From positions 1 through 64,000 of the forward strand of contig CAZXOC010000002.1 in assembly GCA_964642165.1 (NCBI GenBank): a DNA stretch of 64,000 nt, read 5' to 3'. Shown here piece after piece: positions 32,363-41,056 of this stretch. A program made the translations under genes and the position numbers. How positions within the stretch are numbered: position 1 is the stretch's first letter; each line of letters opens with the position of its first letter. The notes below the pieces were generated by a model. That model worked only from the letters and a program-made list of their open reading frames with translations. It searched no databases and was not told the origin of the DNA. Source of the DNA: CAYRVX01 sp964642165 (GTDB lineage: Bacteria > Planctomycetota > Phycisphaerae > SM23-33).

Positions 32363-34104
32363 CAAGCAGGACCCGGGCCGTCGCGCTGGGGGCGTGCATC
32401 CTGCTGCCCGCCCTGTCCGCGCCGGGGGCAAGCTACGACGCGCTGTCGAGCAAGGCCCACCAGGCCGTGAAGCACGCCGCGAAAGCCGGCAAGAAGCTCA
32501 TCCCGCCCGAGCCGCCGGAGCGACCCTACGAGCCGACGGCGGCAGACAGGAAGCGCGGGGTGGTGATGTTCGCCCCGCCGATGGCCCAGCCGTTCGCGGA
32601 CCGCCCCCCGGCCGCCGGCGAGGTCCGAGACACGATCCAGCTTCGCGCGGCGCGAGGCGAGATGGAGTGCTGCCTCGTGGCCGTCCACGCGCTGAAGGAC
32701 CAGAAGTCCCTCGACGTCTCGCTGCCCGGGCCGATGCCGTCCGGCGTGCGGCTGGAAGTCCTGCCCGTGATCCTGGCGCCCATGGCCGAGCGACGGAGCG
32801 ACACGTACCGCGTGGTGGGCCTGTGGCTGTCGCAGCCGGGGCGCGTCGACGTGGCCGCCGGGCACTCGCGGGCGTGGCTGGTTCGGGTCCACGTGGCCGC
32901 ATCCACTCCGCCGGGCTCGTACGTCATCCGCCGCGCGCTGGTCGGGCGCGACCGGCGCGCCACGGGGGCCGCGCTGACGATCCGCGTTCGCGTGCTGCCG
33001 TTCGAGCTGGCGGACCCCTGGCGGCGAAAGTACACGTTCGGGGCGTTCTGCGGCGGGGCGAACTTCAACGAGAAGCAGTACCGCCAGATGAAGGCCCATG
33101 GCATCGAGGCGATCCTGTGGTTCTGGGGGCACTACGGGCTGGACGTCCGCAACGAGGGCGGCAAGCTGCGGATGGGCTTTGCCGACCTCGACGCGACCGT
33201 GGGGCGTTTCCAGAAGGCCGGCCTCCGCGGGCCCATCGTCCTGGCCCTCGGCAACGACGCCTGCGGGCACTTCGAGCGGGCCGTCTGCCGGGCGTTCGAC
33301 CTGCCGATGCAGCCGCAGGTCGCCCGACGGCGAAAGGTCGTCCAGCTCGCCGTCCTGAACGACGCGCGGATCGAGAAGCTCCTGGTCGAGGCCCTGCGGC
33401 AGCTCTTCGACCACGCCCGGGCGCGCCGCTGGCCGGAGATCGCCATCCTGCCCTACGACGAGCCCACCGAGCGGCTGATGGACGAGCACAAGCGGATGGT
33501 CCGGCTGTTCCGCCGGCACTTCCCGAAGGTGCGGCTGTACGGCGTGACGATGAACCGCCTGAACTGGGCGAAGATGGTGCTGGACACGGACATCCTGGTG
33601 GCCAACGGCGACTTCGCGCGGATCCGGGCGCTGGGCGCGGAGCACAAGAAGGCCGTCTGGTTCTACGGCGGCGTCGCGACGGCGCAGGGCTATGCCGCGT
33701 GCCGATGGCGCTACGGCCTGCGGACCTACGCCTACGCGCCGGACGGCATGTGGTTCTGGTGCTACAACTTCCACCCCGGCGATCCGTGGAACGACTTCGA
33801 CAGCCACACGCCGGACTCGGCGTGGGTGATCTGCTGGCCGCCCGTCACGCCGGGCGAGCCGTCGGTCGGGACGCTGGCGTACGAGGCCCTGCGCGAGGGC
33901 GTCGACGACGTCCGCTACGCCATGACGCTGGAGGCGCTGCTGGCGAAGGCCCGGCCCTCCCCTGCCGCCCAGGCCGTGCGCGCGGCCTACGGGAAGTGGC
34001 GCAAGGGCCTCCAGGGCGCCCGGCCGGAACCGGCCCAGATCCCCCGCTACCGCGGCCAGCTCATCCAGTGGATTGAGTCAATCCGAAGCACCGGGCAGGA
34101 GTAA
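32359..34104 (+). CDS. Exported GH123/DUF4091-like glycoside hydrolase
   Basis: This 581-residue protein has a signal peptide (AVALGACILLPALSAPGAS). An N-terminal beta domain (about 60-215) carries IQLRAARGEMECCLV and SYVIRRALVG, the GH123-N/DUF4091-associated pattern. The TIM barrel contains ILPYDEP with the adjacent acid pair Asp367-Glu368; GH123 enzymes use such an Asp-Glu pair in substrate-assisted N-acetylgalactosaminidase catalysis. The C-terminal DGMWFWCYNFHPGDPWNDF and EALREGVDDVRYAM are DUF4091 signatures. Start chosen for the ATGA overlap with the previous gene and GAGGAGG upstream. Hexosaminidase activity is family-based inference. Confidence 0.75.
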   Translation: MTSRTRAVALGACILLPALSAPGASYDALSSKAHQAVKHAAKAGKKLIPPEPPERPYEPTAADRKRGVVMFAPPMAQPFADRPPAAGEVRDTIQLRAARGEMECCLVAVHALKDQKSLDVSLPGPMPSGVRLEVLPVILAPMAERRSDTYRVVGLWLSQPGRVDVAAGHSRAWLVRVHVAASTPPGSYVIRRALVGRDRRATGAALTIRVRVLPFELADPWRRKYTFGAFCGGANFNEKQYRQMKAHGIEAILWFWGHYGLDVRNEGGKLRMGFADLDATVGRFQKAGLRGPIVLALGNDACGHFERAVCRAFDLPMQPQVARRRKVVQLAVLNDARIEKLLVEALRQLFDHARARRWPEIAILPYDEPTERLMDEHKRMVRLFRRHFPKVRLYGVTMNRLNWAKMVLDTDILVANGDFARIRALGAEHKKAVWFYGGVATAQGYAACRWRYGLRTYAYAPDGMWFWCYNFHPGDPWNDFDSHTPDSAWVICWPPVTPGEPSVGTLAYEALREGVDDVRYAMTLEALLAKARPSPAAQAVRAAYGKWRKGLQGARPEPAQIPRYRGQLIQWIESIRSTGQE

Positions 34105-34122
34105 CGCTCCGCCCCGGTATGG

Positions 34123-34133
34123 AAAGGAGGTGA
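34123..34133 (+). promoter_or_regulatory. Full-length Shine-Dalgarno before the nitroreductase
   Basis: AAAGGAGGTGA is an 11-nt complement to the 16S rRNA 3' end and lies ideally before ATG 34137. It is far stronger than other sites in the window and suggests high translation despite the gene being third in the operon. Confidence 0.8.
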
Positions 34134-34136
34134 CGA

Positions 34137-34832
34137 ATGAACTGCGGCAGCCCCTTCAGGCTCGCGACAACCGTCGCGGCGGCCGGGATCGTCCTGGCAG
34201 CCGCCGTGTGCATCTCGGCGGACCGACCCGCGGTGCCCGCCCCGCTGCCGGCGCCCGTCAAGCGGGGCAAGATGTCGCTCGAGGCCGCCCTGGCCAAGCG
34301 GCGGTCCGTCCGGAAGTTCGCGGACCGGCCGCTCAGCCGCCGGCAGGTCGCCCAGTTGTGCTGGGCCGCTCAGGGCGTCAACGACCCGCAAAAGGGCCTG
34401 CGGACGTGCCCCTCGGCCGGGGCGCTGTACCCCCTGGAGCTGTACGTTGTGACGCGCGACGGCGTCGAGCGGTACGTGCCGGCCCGCCACGCCATGGCGA
34501 AGCACCTGGCCGGCGATCTGCGGGGCAAGCTTCAGGCAGCGGCGCTGAGGCAGTCCGCCGTGGGCGGGGCCCCCGCGACGTTCGTGATCGCGGCGGTCGT
34601 CTCGCGGACGAGCCGGAAGTACGGCCGCCGCGCCCAGCGCTACGTGCTGCTGGAGGCCGGGCACGCCGCGCAGAACCTGCTGCTCCAGGCGACGGCCCTC
34701 GGCCTGGGCGGCGTGCCGATCGGCGCCTTCGATGACCAGCGGGTCCGCCAGGTGCTGTCTCTCCCGGCGGACGCCTCGCCGCAGTACGTGGTTCCCATCG
34801 GCGTGCCGGCGGAGGCCGGCAAGGGCCCCTGA
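34137..34832 (+). CDS. Exported SagB/ThcOx-like nitroreductase-family flavoprotein
   Basis: This 231-residue FMN-dependent nitroreductase-fold protein has the SagB-type pattern: LAKRRSVRKFADRPLSRRQVAQLCWAAQGV, RTCPSAGALYPLELYVV, and LEAGHAAQNLLLQATALGLGGVPIGAFDD, which build the FMN site and dimer interface. Known relatives oxidise azolines in peptide natural products, but many exported ones have unknown roles. Unlike the classic enzyme it carries an N-terminal signal (FRLATTVAAAGIVLAAAVCIS). It follows the GH123-like gene by 32 nt and starts at an 11-nt Shine-Dalgarno. No precursor peptide or YcaO partner is seen nearby, so RiPP modification is unlikely. Confidence 0.88.
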   Translation: MNCGSPFRLATTVAAAGIVLAAAVCISADRPAVPAPLPAPVKRGKMSLEAALAKRRSVRKFADRPLSRRQVAQLCWAAQGVNDPQKGLRTCPSAGALYPLELYVVTRDGVERYVPARHAMAKHLAGDLRGKLQAAALRQSAVGGAPATFVIAAVVSRTSRKYGRRAQRYVLLEAGHAAQNLLLQATALGLGGVPIGAFDDQRVRQVLSLPADASPQYVVPIGVPAEAGKGP

Positions 34833-34878
34833 GCCGGGACGATGCCCGCGCGGCGCCGGCGGCGGGCGGGTCGCGCGC

Positions 34879-37800
34879 TCACTGAGGGGCGCTGCCGGCG
34901 GCGAGGGCCGCCGCGTGGATCGCCTCCCGGTGCGCCTGGTAGAGGGCGTTGTGGGGCTCGAGGCGAAGGGCCTCGGCGATGTGCCGCCGGGCCAGGTCGG
35001 GCCGTCCCTTGCGCAGGTAGAGCCCCGCCAGCAGGTCGTGGGCCTCGGCGCAGTCGTGCCAGGTCCCCAGGCACCGGCACAGGAGCCGCTCGGCGCGGCC
35101 CCTTCGCCCCGCGCGGAAGTGGAGGTTGGCCAGCCGCGTGAGCACCTGCGGCGTGACGGGCGGCTCGTCTCGGGCGAGTTGCTCGTAGATGCCCCCCGCC
35201 TCCCGGTCGCGTCCGGCGACGTAGAGCTTCCCGGCCAGGCGCACGGCCAGCACGGCGCTCTTCGGCATGGCCGTCAGGGCGTTCCGCAGCTCGTGGATCT
35301 CGCGGTCCAGTTCGGCCCGGCAGCTTCGCACGTGGGCCTCCCCGGGATTGGCGGCCAGGGCGCGCGCCAGCTCCCGTTGCCGCCCCGTCGGGTCGCCGAC
35401 GAGCTGGGCGACCTGGGCCCGGAAGATGTGGGTGGTGGCCCGGAAGCGCCGGGCCAGCTCGGCGCGATCGCGCGCCTCGTCGGGGAAGCTCGCCACGTTC
35501 GGCGCCACGGGCGTGCGGCAGGCGGCCAGCATCGTCAACACCCGCGCCAGGGACCGCTCCCGCGGCGCCGGGACGGCGCAACGGAACTCCAGCCGCGGAC
35601 GATCGTCCGTGTTCACCGGGTCGCCGGCAACCAGCCGTCGGATGGCGTCCTCGCCGCACATGTAGCAGTCGAGCAGGTCGTACGCGTCGTGGATCTCGAT
35701 CTCGCGCAGGTCGGCGGCGACCTCCGGGCAGGACACCCCCGCCGCCACGCGCCCCAGGTCGATCCGAAGCGGCGTCAGGCTGCCCAGGATCAGCGCGTGC
35801 TTGTTGAGGCAGTTGCTGGCGACCCACAGCGACGTGTGGGGGAAGACCTGCTGGAAGCTCCGGAGGACCATCCGCAGCTCGCGGGGGCGGAGGTCCAACG
35901 GCACCCAGCAGGAGAACAGCCCGCCGTCGGCGAGGCGCTCGCGGCAGCTCCGGAAGTGGTCCACGGTGTACAGGGCCGAGCTGCCGCTGGAGCCGGGGTA
36001 CGTCGAGTCGTTCATGACCAGGTCGAACTTCTCGTCGGCGAGATGGGCGAAGTTCTTGCCGTCCATGATGATCCGGCGGATGCGGCCGTCGCGCCAGGAA
36101 CCGCGGTTGACGTGCTCGAGGAAGCGTCCGGCCTCGAAGACCGCGGGGCAGATTTCAACGACGGTGTAGTCCTCCACGCCGAAGTCGAGCCCCACGCGGG
36201 CGGTCTCGCCCCCGCCGAAGCCGATCTGCACCACCCGGCGCGGCCGGGCGTGCAGCAGCAGCGGAATGTAGCCCTGGAGCTTCTGCGTGCTTCGCAGCAT
36301 GAAGTCGCACCCGGCGACGTCGACCCCACAGACGGACAGCAGCCGCTCGCCGCTGGGCAGGTCGTGGACGGCCACCGTGCCGGTCGGGTGCTCGGCCAGG
36401 AAGGCCAGCTTCGCCGGGCGGTAGTGCATGTTGATCGTGTCGTGGAAGGCGTCGGCGGGGGTGAAGACGAAGGCGGCGAGCGCCGCGCCGGCGGCAGGAA
36501 GGGCCCACGCGATCCGCGCGCGCAGCGACCGCCGAGTCGCGTGCCAGAGCAGCGCCACCCCGACGGCCAGGTTCAGCGACACGACGATCAGCAGGCTGCG
36601 CTGTGTCCCGGCGGCCGGAAGCAGCACGAAGCCCGCGGCGAACGCCCCGGCGACGCAGCCGGTCGTGTTGGCGGCGTAGAGCTGCCCGACCCGCCGCCCG
36701 ATCGGTGCGGCGCGGTCGAGGCAGCCGGTCGTGACGATCGGGAAGGCCGCCCCCATCAGCAGCGTCGGCACCAGCAGGACGACGAAGGCGTCGGCGAAGC
36801 GCGTCAGGAGGAACTGCCACCGCCCGCTCCAGAGGAGCCGCCGGGCGAGCGTCAGATCGATGAGGTTCAGCCGCGCCAGCAGCGGCACGGACGCCAGCGC
36901 GGCCAGCGCCACGAGGACCTCGATGACGCCGAACCACAAGATCGGCCGCCGCAGGCGCGGCACGAGGAACCGCGCCGAGACGAAGCTGCCGATGGCCAGC
37001 CCCACGAGGAACGTCGTGAGCATCGTCGCGAAGGAGTACACCGACGTGCGGAGCGCGAAGATCAGCACGCGCGTCCAGAGCACCTCGTAGGCCAGCGCGC
37101 AGAAGCCGGTGACGGCGAAGGCGGCGAGGATCAGCCGGAACGCCCCGGTGGAAAGGGCCCTCGCGGGGGGCGCGGGGGCCTCTTCGGGTCGCCGGGCGGC
37201 GGGCGCGGCGCCGGCCGATCGGGTGAGGCAGCCCGCGAGCACCGCCAGCAGGCCCACGCCCAGGGCGACGGCGCCCGCGAGGTACAGCGTGCCGCGGACC
37301 CCGAGCCTCTCCAGCAGGACGAAGCCCGCCAAGAAGCACCCGGCCACGGCCCCCAGCGTGTTGGCGGCGTAGAGGTAGCCGACCTCGCGCCCGGGGCGCT
37401 CGTGGCGCGCGCCCAGGTGGCGGGCCAGGACCGGAAGCGTCCCGCCCATCAGGAAGGTCGGCGGCAGTATCATCGCGGCCGACAGGACCAGGCGAACGGC
37501 CGTCAGCAGCGCGAAGCCCGGGCCGGCGAGCCGGTAGAAGCCGCGGTACAGCGCCAGGCTGCCGGCGGCGAGCAGCGGAAGCCCCAGGGCGCAGAGCCCC
37601 ACGCCGATCTCGAGGCAGCCGTAGAGGGCCAGCGGCCGCCGGGTGCGGTCGGCCAGCCGCCCCAGCACGGCGCTGCCCAGGGCCAAGCCCAGCAGGAAGA
37701 CCGTCAGCACGGTGCTGGCCGCATAGACCGTGTTGCCGAACACCGTGCCGAGGCAGCGCGTCCAGACCACCTCGAGCACCAGTCCCGTCGCGCCGGAGGC

Positions 37801-37932
37801 CAGGAAGAACAGGAGCACGAGCGGGCGCAGACGGCGACCGCCCGGGCCGGAACCAAGGCCGCCGGCCGCGCGCACGTCCGGCACGTGCCCCAACCCGGCC
37901 TCGGGGTGCCGTGACGAAATGCCGCTTCGCAC
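34879..37932 (-). CDS. Membrane protein with fused spermidine-synthase-like and TPR domains
   Basis: About 1017 residues from a GTG start, picked because GAGGA lies 7 nt upstream; an ATG 168 nt further up is possible but adds a charged, non-membrane segment. Residues about 30-500 contain a dozen transmembrane helices in two similar halves (FLASGATGLVLEVVWTR; FAVTGFCALAYEVLWTR). Residues about 545-790 are a methyltransferase/spermidine-synthase fold with VVQIGFGGGETARVGLDFG as the SAM/dcSAM loop and LVMNDSTYPGSSG at the active-site position. The C-terminus (from about 870) is TPR-like. Such fused spermidine-synthase membrane proteins are common in planctomycetes and have no demonstrated polyamine activity. 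A promoter lies about 360 nt upstream. Confidence 0.82.
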   Translation of the reverse strand: MRSGISSRHPEAGLGHVPDVRAAGGLGSGPGGRRLRPLVLLFFLASGATGLVLEVVWTRCLGTVFGNTVYAASTVLTVFLLGLALGSAVLGRLADRTRRPLALYGCLEIGVGLCALGLPLLAAGSLALYRGFYRLAGPGFALLTAVRLVLSAAMILPPTFLMGGTLPVLARHLGARHERPGREVGYLYAANTLGAVAGCFLAGFVLLERLGVRGTLYLAGAVALGVGLLAVLAGCLTRSAGAAPAARRPEEAPAPPARALSTGAFRLILAAFAVTGFCALAYEVLWTRVLIFALRTSVYSFATMLTTFLVGLAIGSFVSARFLVPRLRRPILWFGVIEVLVALAALASVPLLARLNLIDLTLARRLLWSGRWQFLLTRFADAFVVLLVPTLLMGAAFPIVTTGCLDRAAPIGRRVGQLYAANTTGCVAGAFAAGFVLLPAAGTQRSLLIVVSLNLAVGVALLWHATRRSLRARIAWALPAAGAALAAFVFTPADAFHDTINMHYRPAKLAFLAEHPTGTVAVHDLPSGERLLSVCGVDVAGCDFMLRSTQKLQGYIPLLLHARPRRVVQIGFGGGETARVGLDFGVEDYTVVEICPAVFEAGRFLEHVNRGSWRDGRIRRIIMDGKNFAHLADEKFDLVMNDSTYPGSSGSSALYTVDHFRSCRERLADGGLFSCWVPLDLRPRELRMVLRSFQQVFPHTSLWVASNCLNKHALILGSLTPLRIDLGRVAAGVSCPEVAADLREIEIHDAYDLLDCYMCGEDAIRRLVAGDPVNTDDRPRLEFRCAVPAPRERSLARVLTMLAACRTPVAPNVASFPDEARDRAELARRFRATTHIFRAQVAQLVGDPTGRQRELARALAANPGEAHVRSCRAELDREIHELRNALTAMPKSAVLAVRLAGKLYVAGRDREAGGIYEQLARDEPPVTPQVLTRLANLHFRAGRRGRAERLLCRCLGTWHDCAEAHDLLAGLYLRKGRPDLARRHIAEALRLEPHNALYQAHREAIHAAALAAGSAPQ

Positions 37933-38066
37933 GTGGCGTTCCTCGCTCGCCGAGGCCAGACATCCGCCCGGTCCTGCCGCGCCGTGGCAGAGGCACACTT
38001 CACCGGGCGACGGATGCGGACACACCCGCCACCCGGAGCGCCTTCGGCGATCCGCTCCAAGAACAG

Positions 38067-38096
38067 GTACGGCTCGGTACGGCCAAGTACGGCCAG
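38067..38096 (+). repeat. Three tandem 10-bp units
   Basis: GTACGGC-type decamers start at 38067, 38077 and 38087, nearly identical, within the leader of the spermidine-synthase-like gene. The 10-bp spacing equals about one helical turn, so a protein-binding array is conceivable. Confidence 0.6.
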
Positions 38097-38296
38097 ACAT
38101 GACCGGGCACCGGACGGTCGCCCAAAGCCCGGCTAGCTAACAGCGCCGCCGCACAACCGGCGTCAGTACCAGATGCACTGCCGCGAAGGGCGTGCACCGG
38201 TAAGACGTGACATCTCAGACGTGACCCGGGCCTCTCGACCCGGAACAGGCCGCCATCGTGGCCCGCGAAGGCCTCAACACAACCTTCACATTGGAT

Positions 38297-38325
38297 AGGG
38301 TACGGCCGAAGGGCGTTCCTGTCAA
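38297..38325 (-). promoter_or_regulatory. sigma70-like promoter for the spermidine-synthase-like gene
   Basis: On the minus strand a perfect TTGACA is followed after 17 nt by TACCCT. The transcript would begin near 38290, giving a leader of about 360 nt before GTG 37932. It also marks the end of the long unidirectional gene run to its right. Confidence 0.6.
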
Positions 38326-38374
38326 GACCGAAGCCGCCGCGTGAGGGCCTTCCCGACCGGCTCGCCAACGGGTG

Positions 38375-39355
38375 CTACTCGTGGATCTCGACGACGTCCT
38401 TGTCGCGGAGGGTCTCGGTTCGGTGGACGTGCTGGCCGGCGAAGCGCTCGCCGCCCCAGATGCGGGCGTACTTCATCTTCTCCGGCAGCTCGCGGTGGAT
38501 GTACCGGGCGAGGTCCTCCACGGTCGAGCCGATCCGGAGCGTGAAGGGCCTGTCGTAGTCAGCGGGGCGCCCGGGCTCCTTCGTGTAGACGCGGAGGACC
38601 GACAGCAGCTCCCAGAGGCGTCCTCGCAGCTCGTCGAGCCCCTCGCCCGTGGCGGCGCTGACGGGCCGGACCTCCAGTCTCCCGGCGTACAGCTCCCGCA
38701 GGGCGGAGATGTTGTCGGCCGGGGCGAGGTCGACCTTGTTGCCGATGAGCAGCCCGCAGCGCCGGTAGCGGTCCATCGGGTCGAGCTCGGCGCAGGGCGC
38801 GGCGCACAGCGCCAGGGAGCGTTCGGCCAGCAGGGACAGGACCATCCCGGCGTCCTCGAGCGGGTCGGCGGCGGCGTCCACGACGACAGCGACGATGTCC
38901 GCCAGCCGCACCGCGCCCATCAGCCCCGTCGGCACGTGACCCGCCGTGATCGGCGGGCTGTCGAGCAGTTGGATCTGCACGTCCTCGTGCGGCCACATCC
39001 CCGGAATCGGCAGCGCCGTCGTGTAGGGGTACTCGGCCACCTTGACCGGCGCGTTCGTCGTGGCGGCCACCAGCATGCTCTTGCCGACGTTCGGCGCCCC
39101 GATGAGGATGACCTGCCCGGCCCCGCCTCGCGGGACGTGAAAGGGGTCGGGGCCTCGGGTGGCGCCCTTCTTGCCCTTGGCCTTGCGGAGCTGGCTGATG
39201 CGGCGCTTGATGTCCGCCTGCATCTTCTCCGTCCCCTTGTGCTTGGGGATGGTGCTCAGCATCTCCTGGAGGGCGTCGAGCTTCCCCTCGTCGCTGGTCG
39301 CCTCACGGAAGCGCCGTTCGGCGCGCTCGTATTCTGGCGTGACGTTGGCCGGCAT
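38375..39355 (-). CDS. OBG/DRG-type GTPase with C-terminal TGS domain
   Basis: The 326-residue protein has an N-terminal helical segment (about 1-75, charged, KMQADIKRRISQLRKAKGKK) and a G domain: G1 GAPNVGKS at 86-93, a G2/G3 region with EYPYTTALPIPG and LLDSPP, and G4 NKVD. The last 70 residues are a TGS domain (FTLRIGSTVEDLARYIHREL ... RTETLRDKDVVEIHE). This layout matches the DRG-like branch rather than ObgE, which has an N-terminal OBG domain. The G3 motif DSPP in place of DTPG is unusual. Role in translation or ribosome-associated regulation is inferred. It is followed by 442 nt without a gene. Confidence 0.88.
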   Translation of the reverse strand: MPANVTPEYERAERRFREATSDEGKLDALQEMLSTIPKHKGTEKMQADIKRRISQLRKAKGKKGATRGPDPFHVPRGGAGQVILIGAPNVGKSMLVAATTNAPVKVAEYPYTTALPIPGMWPHEDVQIQLLDSPPITAGHVPTGLMGAVRLADIVAVVVDAAADPLEDAGMVLSLLAERSLALCAAPCAELDPMDRYRRCGLLIGNKVDLAPADNISALRELYAGRLEVRPVSAATGEGLDELRGRLWELLSVLRVYTKEPGRPADYDRPFTLRIGSTVEDLARYIHRELPEKMKYARIWGGERFAGQHVHRTETLRDKDVVEIHE

Positions 39356-39425
39356 GTCGCGGCAGGCGCCTCGGAGGAGGCGTCCCTCAGGAAGCCTGCG
39401 TGCCTCGCGCTGCGCGCGGGCGCCA

Positions 39426-40175
39426 CTATTCGTCGTAGTCCTTCAGCGGGCGATACCAGATGTTGCGGAAGCGCACCAGGTCGCCGTGGTCCTGGAGCAT
39501 GAGCGGCCCGGTCGGCGGGTGCGGCTGGTAGTCGAGGATGCGCCGGTGCGTCGTCGGGCCCGTGAGCTCCTGGTCGTGATGGACGAGCACGCCGTTGTGG
39601 AGGACGGTCACGCGGGCGAGGCTCACGAGCGTCTCGTCGTCGAAGCGTGGGGCGACCCAGACGATGTCGAAGCTCTGCCACTCGCCGGGTTCGCGGCAGG
39701 CGTTGACCAGCGGCGGGCGCTGGCCGTAGATCCCCGCGGTCGTCCCGTCGGGGTACGTGGGGTTGTCGAAGCAGTCGAGCACCTGGATCTCGTAGCGGCC
39801 CATCAGGAACACGCCGCTGTTGCCGCGTCCCTGGCTGTCGCCCTGGACCTCCGCGGGGGCGGCCCACTCGACGTGGAGCTGGCAGTCGCCGAAGTGCTCG
39901 GTGCTCTGGATGTTGCCGGTCTTGGGGGCTACCTGCATGTAGCCGTTCTCGACCGTCCACTTCATCTCGCCGCCGTCGGCGTGGACCCACCCGGAGGCGT
40001 CGGTGCCGTCGAAGAGGACCACCGCGTCGGAGGGCGGCTCGCCGGGGGCGTCCTGCGTGCTCTCGGTGCCGGGCGCGACGATTCGCGGCTGGGGGCGCGT
40101 GCCGTCGTGCACCCTGTACTTCGAGCCGGGAAGCAGCGGGGTGTCGTCGTAGCCGAGGTTCCTGCCTTCTGCCAC
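39426..40175 (-). CDS. DUF1080 (3-keto-disaccharide hydrolase-type) protein
   Basis: This 249-residue protein starts at GTG, supported by AAGGAG just upstream; the ATG 66 nt further up would add an arginine-rich tail and lacks a ribosome site. VVLFDGTDASGWVHADGGE is the family opening; FGDCQLHVEWAAP, GRGNSGVFLMGRYEIQVLD and RFRNIWYRPL are the conserved strands of the concanavalin-like sandwich. Family members hydrolyse 3-keto-glycosides or bind glycans. Unusually there is no signal peptide with this start, so it would be cytoplasmic. The TATGCT promoter at 40237 fits the GTG start. Confidence 0.88.
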   Translation of the reverse strand: MAEGRNLGYDDTPLLPGSKYRVHDGTRPQPRIVAPGTESTQDAPGEPPSDAVVLFDGTDASGWVHADGGEMKWTVENGYMQVAPKTGNIQSTEHFGDCQLHVEWAAPAEVQGDSQGRGNSGVFLMGRYEIQVLDCFDNPTYPDGTTAGIYGQRPPLVNACREPGEWQSFDIVWVAPRFDDETLVSLARVTVLHNGVLVHHDQELTGPTTHRRILDYQPHPPTGPLMLQDHGDLVRFRNIWYRPLKDYDE

Positions 40176-40236
40176 AGCCGGATCTCCTTCCGATGCGGCC
40201 CCGCGCAGGCGGCGCCGGAGTCTGCCGATCGGTGAC

Positions 40237-40264
40237 AGCATACGCGCCGCGGCGCGCCACGCAA
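40237..40264 (-). promoter_or_regulatory. sigma70-like promoter for the DUF1080 gene
   Basis: On the minus strand TTGCGT, a 16-nt spacer and TATGCT. The downstream bases GTCA repeat the motif at 5447-5452; the -35 and following GGCGC match the promoter at 43006-43034. Confidence 0.55.
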
Positions 40265-40295
40265 GGAGGCGCCCTCCCCCCGGGTGCGGCGTCGC

Positions 40296-40913
40296 CTACT
40301 TCTCCCAGAACCTCCACCAGGGGTGCGAGGCGTGCGCGTCGGCGCCCCCGGCATCCGGGTGGGCGCGGTGCGCGGCGGCGGGAAGCAGGGCCTGGAGCTC
40401 CCGGAGGCGCGTCCGCGCGTAGTTGGCGGGGTTCTGCCGGTAGGCGGCCGCCGAGGCCTCGCAGGAGAAGGCCGACTCCGGCGGCAGCTCCGCGCCGGCA
40501 TGGAACTTCAGCGCCTCGGCGAGGCACAGGGCGGCCCGGCGGGCGAGCCGGCGCGACTCGCCGGGCGGCTCGGCCGAGGACGAGGCGTCCGAGAAGTGGC
40601 AATACAGGCCGACCCACTGGCCGAGGTCGATGATGCGGCTGGGCTGGTCGGTGGGGTTGATGCCGTCGGGGTCGTCGGCGGCCGCGGGCACGTCGTGCTG
40701 CCAGCGGAAGCGGAAGGTGTGGTCGCGCCCGCACCGCCTGCACCGGGCATACACGACCGCCTCGCGCGGGCCGGGCCCCTGCCGCAGCGCGTCGCCGGCG
40801 GGCTCCGGCGGCTCGACGGGCGCAAGGGGCCCGCGCCCGCAGCCGGCGCAGGACGTCACCATCAGGTAGTACGGCACCTCGTTTGGCGTCTGCGCCCGCA
40901 GTGGCTCGTCCAT
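40296..40913 (-). CDS. Uncharacterised zinc-ribbon-like protein
   Basis: This 205-residue soluble protein has two Cys pairs, CAGC (22-25) and CRRC (58-61), a spacing typical of a zinc ribbon. Between and after them come HTFRFRWQHDVPAA and a segment on water-soluble helices (RLARRAALCLAEALKFHAG, then YRQNPANYARTRLREL). No family could be named. No clear Shine-Dalgarno precedes the ATG. It is spaced 120 nt before the DUF1080 gene and 143 nt after the lipoprotein gene, each gap containing no gene. Function unknown. Confidence 0.65.
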   Translation of the reverse strand: MDEPLRAQTPNEVPYYLMVTSCAGCGRGPLAPVEPPEPAGDALRQGPGPREAVVYARCRRCGRDHTFRFRWQHDVPAAADDPDGINPTDQPSRIIDLGQWVGLYCHFSDASSSAEPPGESRRLARRAALCLAEALKFHAGAELPPESAFSCEASAAAYRQNPANYARTRLRELQALLPAAAHRAHPDAGGADAHASHPWWRFWEK

Positions 40914-41056
40914 GGTTCTGTCCCAGGCCGGACCCCGTCCGGGGCGCCAGGTGGGCCAGCCGCCGGCGTGGGGAGACGGATCGAGCCGCGCCCGGCCGCT
41001 ACGAACGGCGAAGTGGTTCTGCTACGAGATGGAACCCCGGCGGGGGCCGGGGGGTC

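Larger units (their letters stand above)
37933..38374. other. 442-nt intergenic region with long 5' leader
   Basis: No convincing gene is present. The region holds a promoter at 38297-38325 and a predicted leader of about 360 nt before the membrane-protein start, with a 10-bp triple repeat at 38067-38096 and short GC hairpins. No known riboswitch core or tRNA was recognised. Confidence 0.6.

Noticed and set aside
28402..34104. Plus-strand open frame of 1,900 codons joining the 28661 and 32359 regions
   Set aside because: Only its end, from 32359, is the real GH123-like gene. The earlier part is an out-of-frame shadow of the CBM9/hydrolase gene.
34732..37914. Plus-strand open frame of 1,060 codons
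   Set aside because: It is antisense to the spermidine-synthase-like membrane protein, has no domain, and has biased Gln, Arg, Gly composition.
37933..38374. Small protein genes in the leader region
   Set aside because: Short open frames occur on both strands but have no ribosome site, no recognisable fold, and composition like antisense noise.
38375..39355. Calling the GTPase ObgE
   Set aside because: There is no N-terminal OBG glycine-rich fold, and a C-terminal TGS domain is present instead, so it fits the DRG-like branch.
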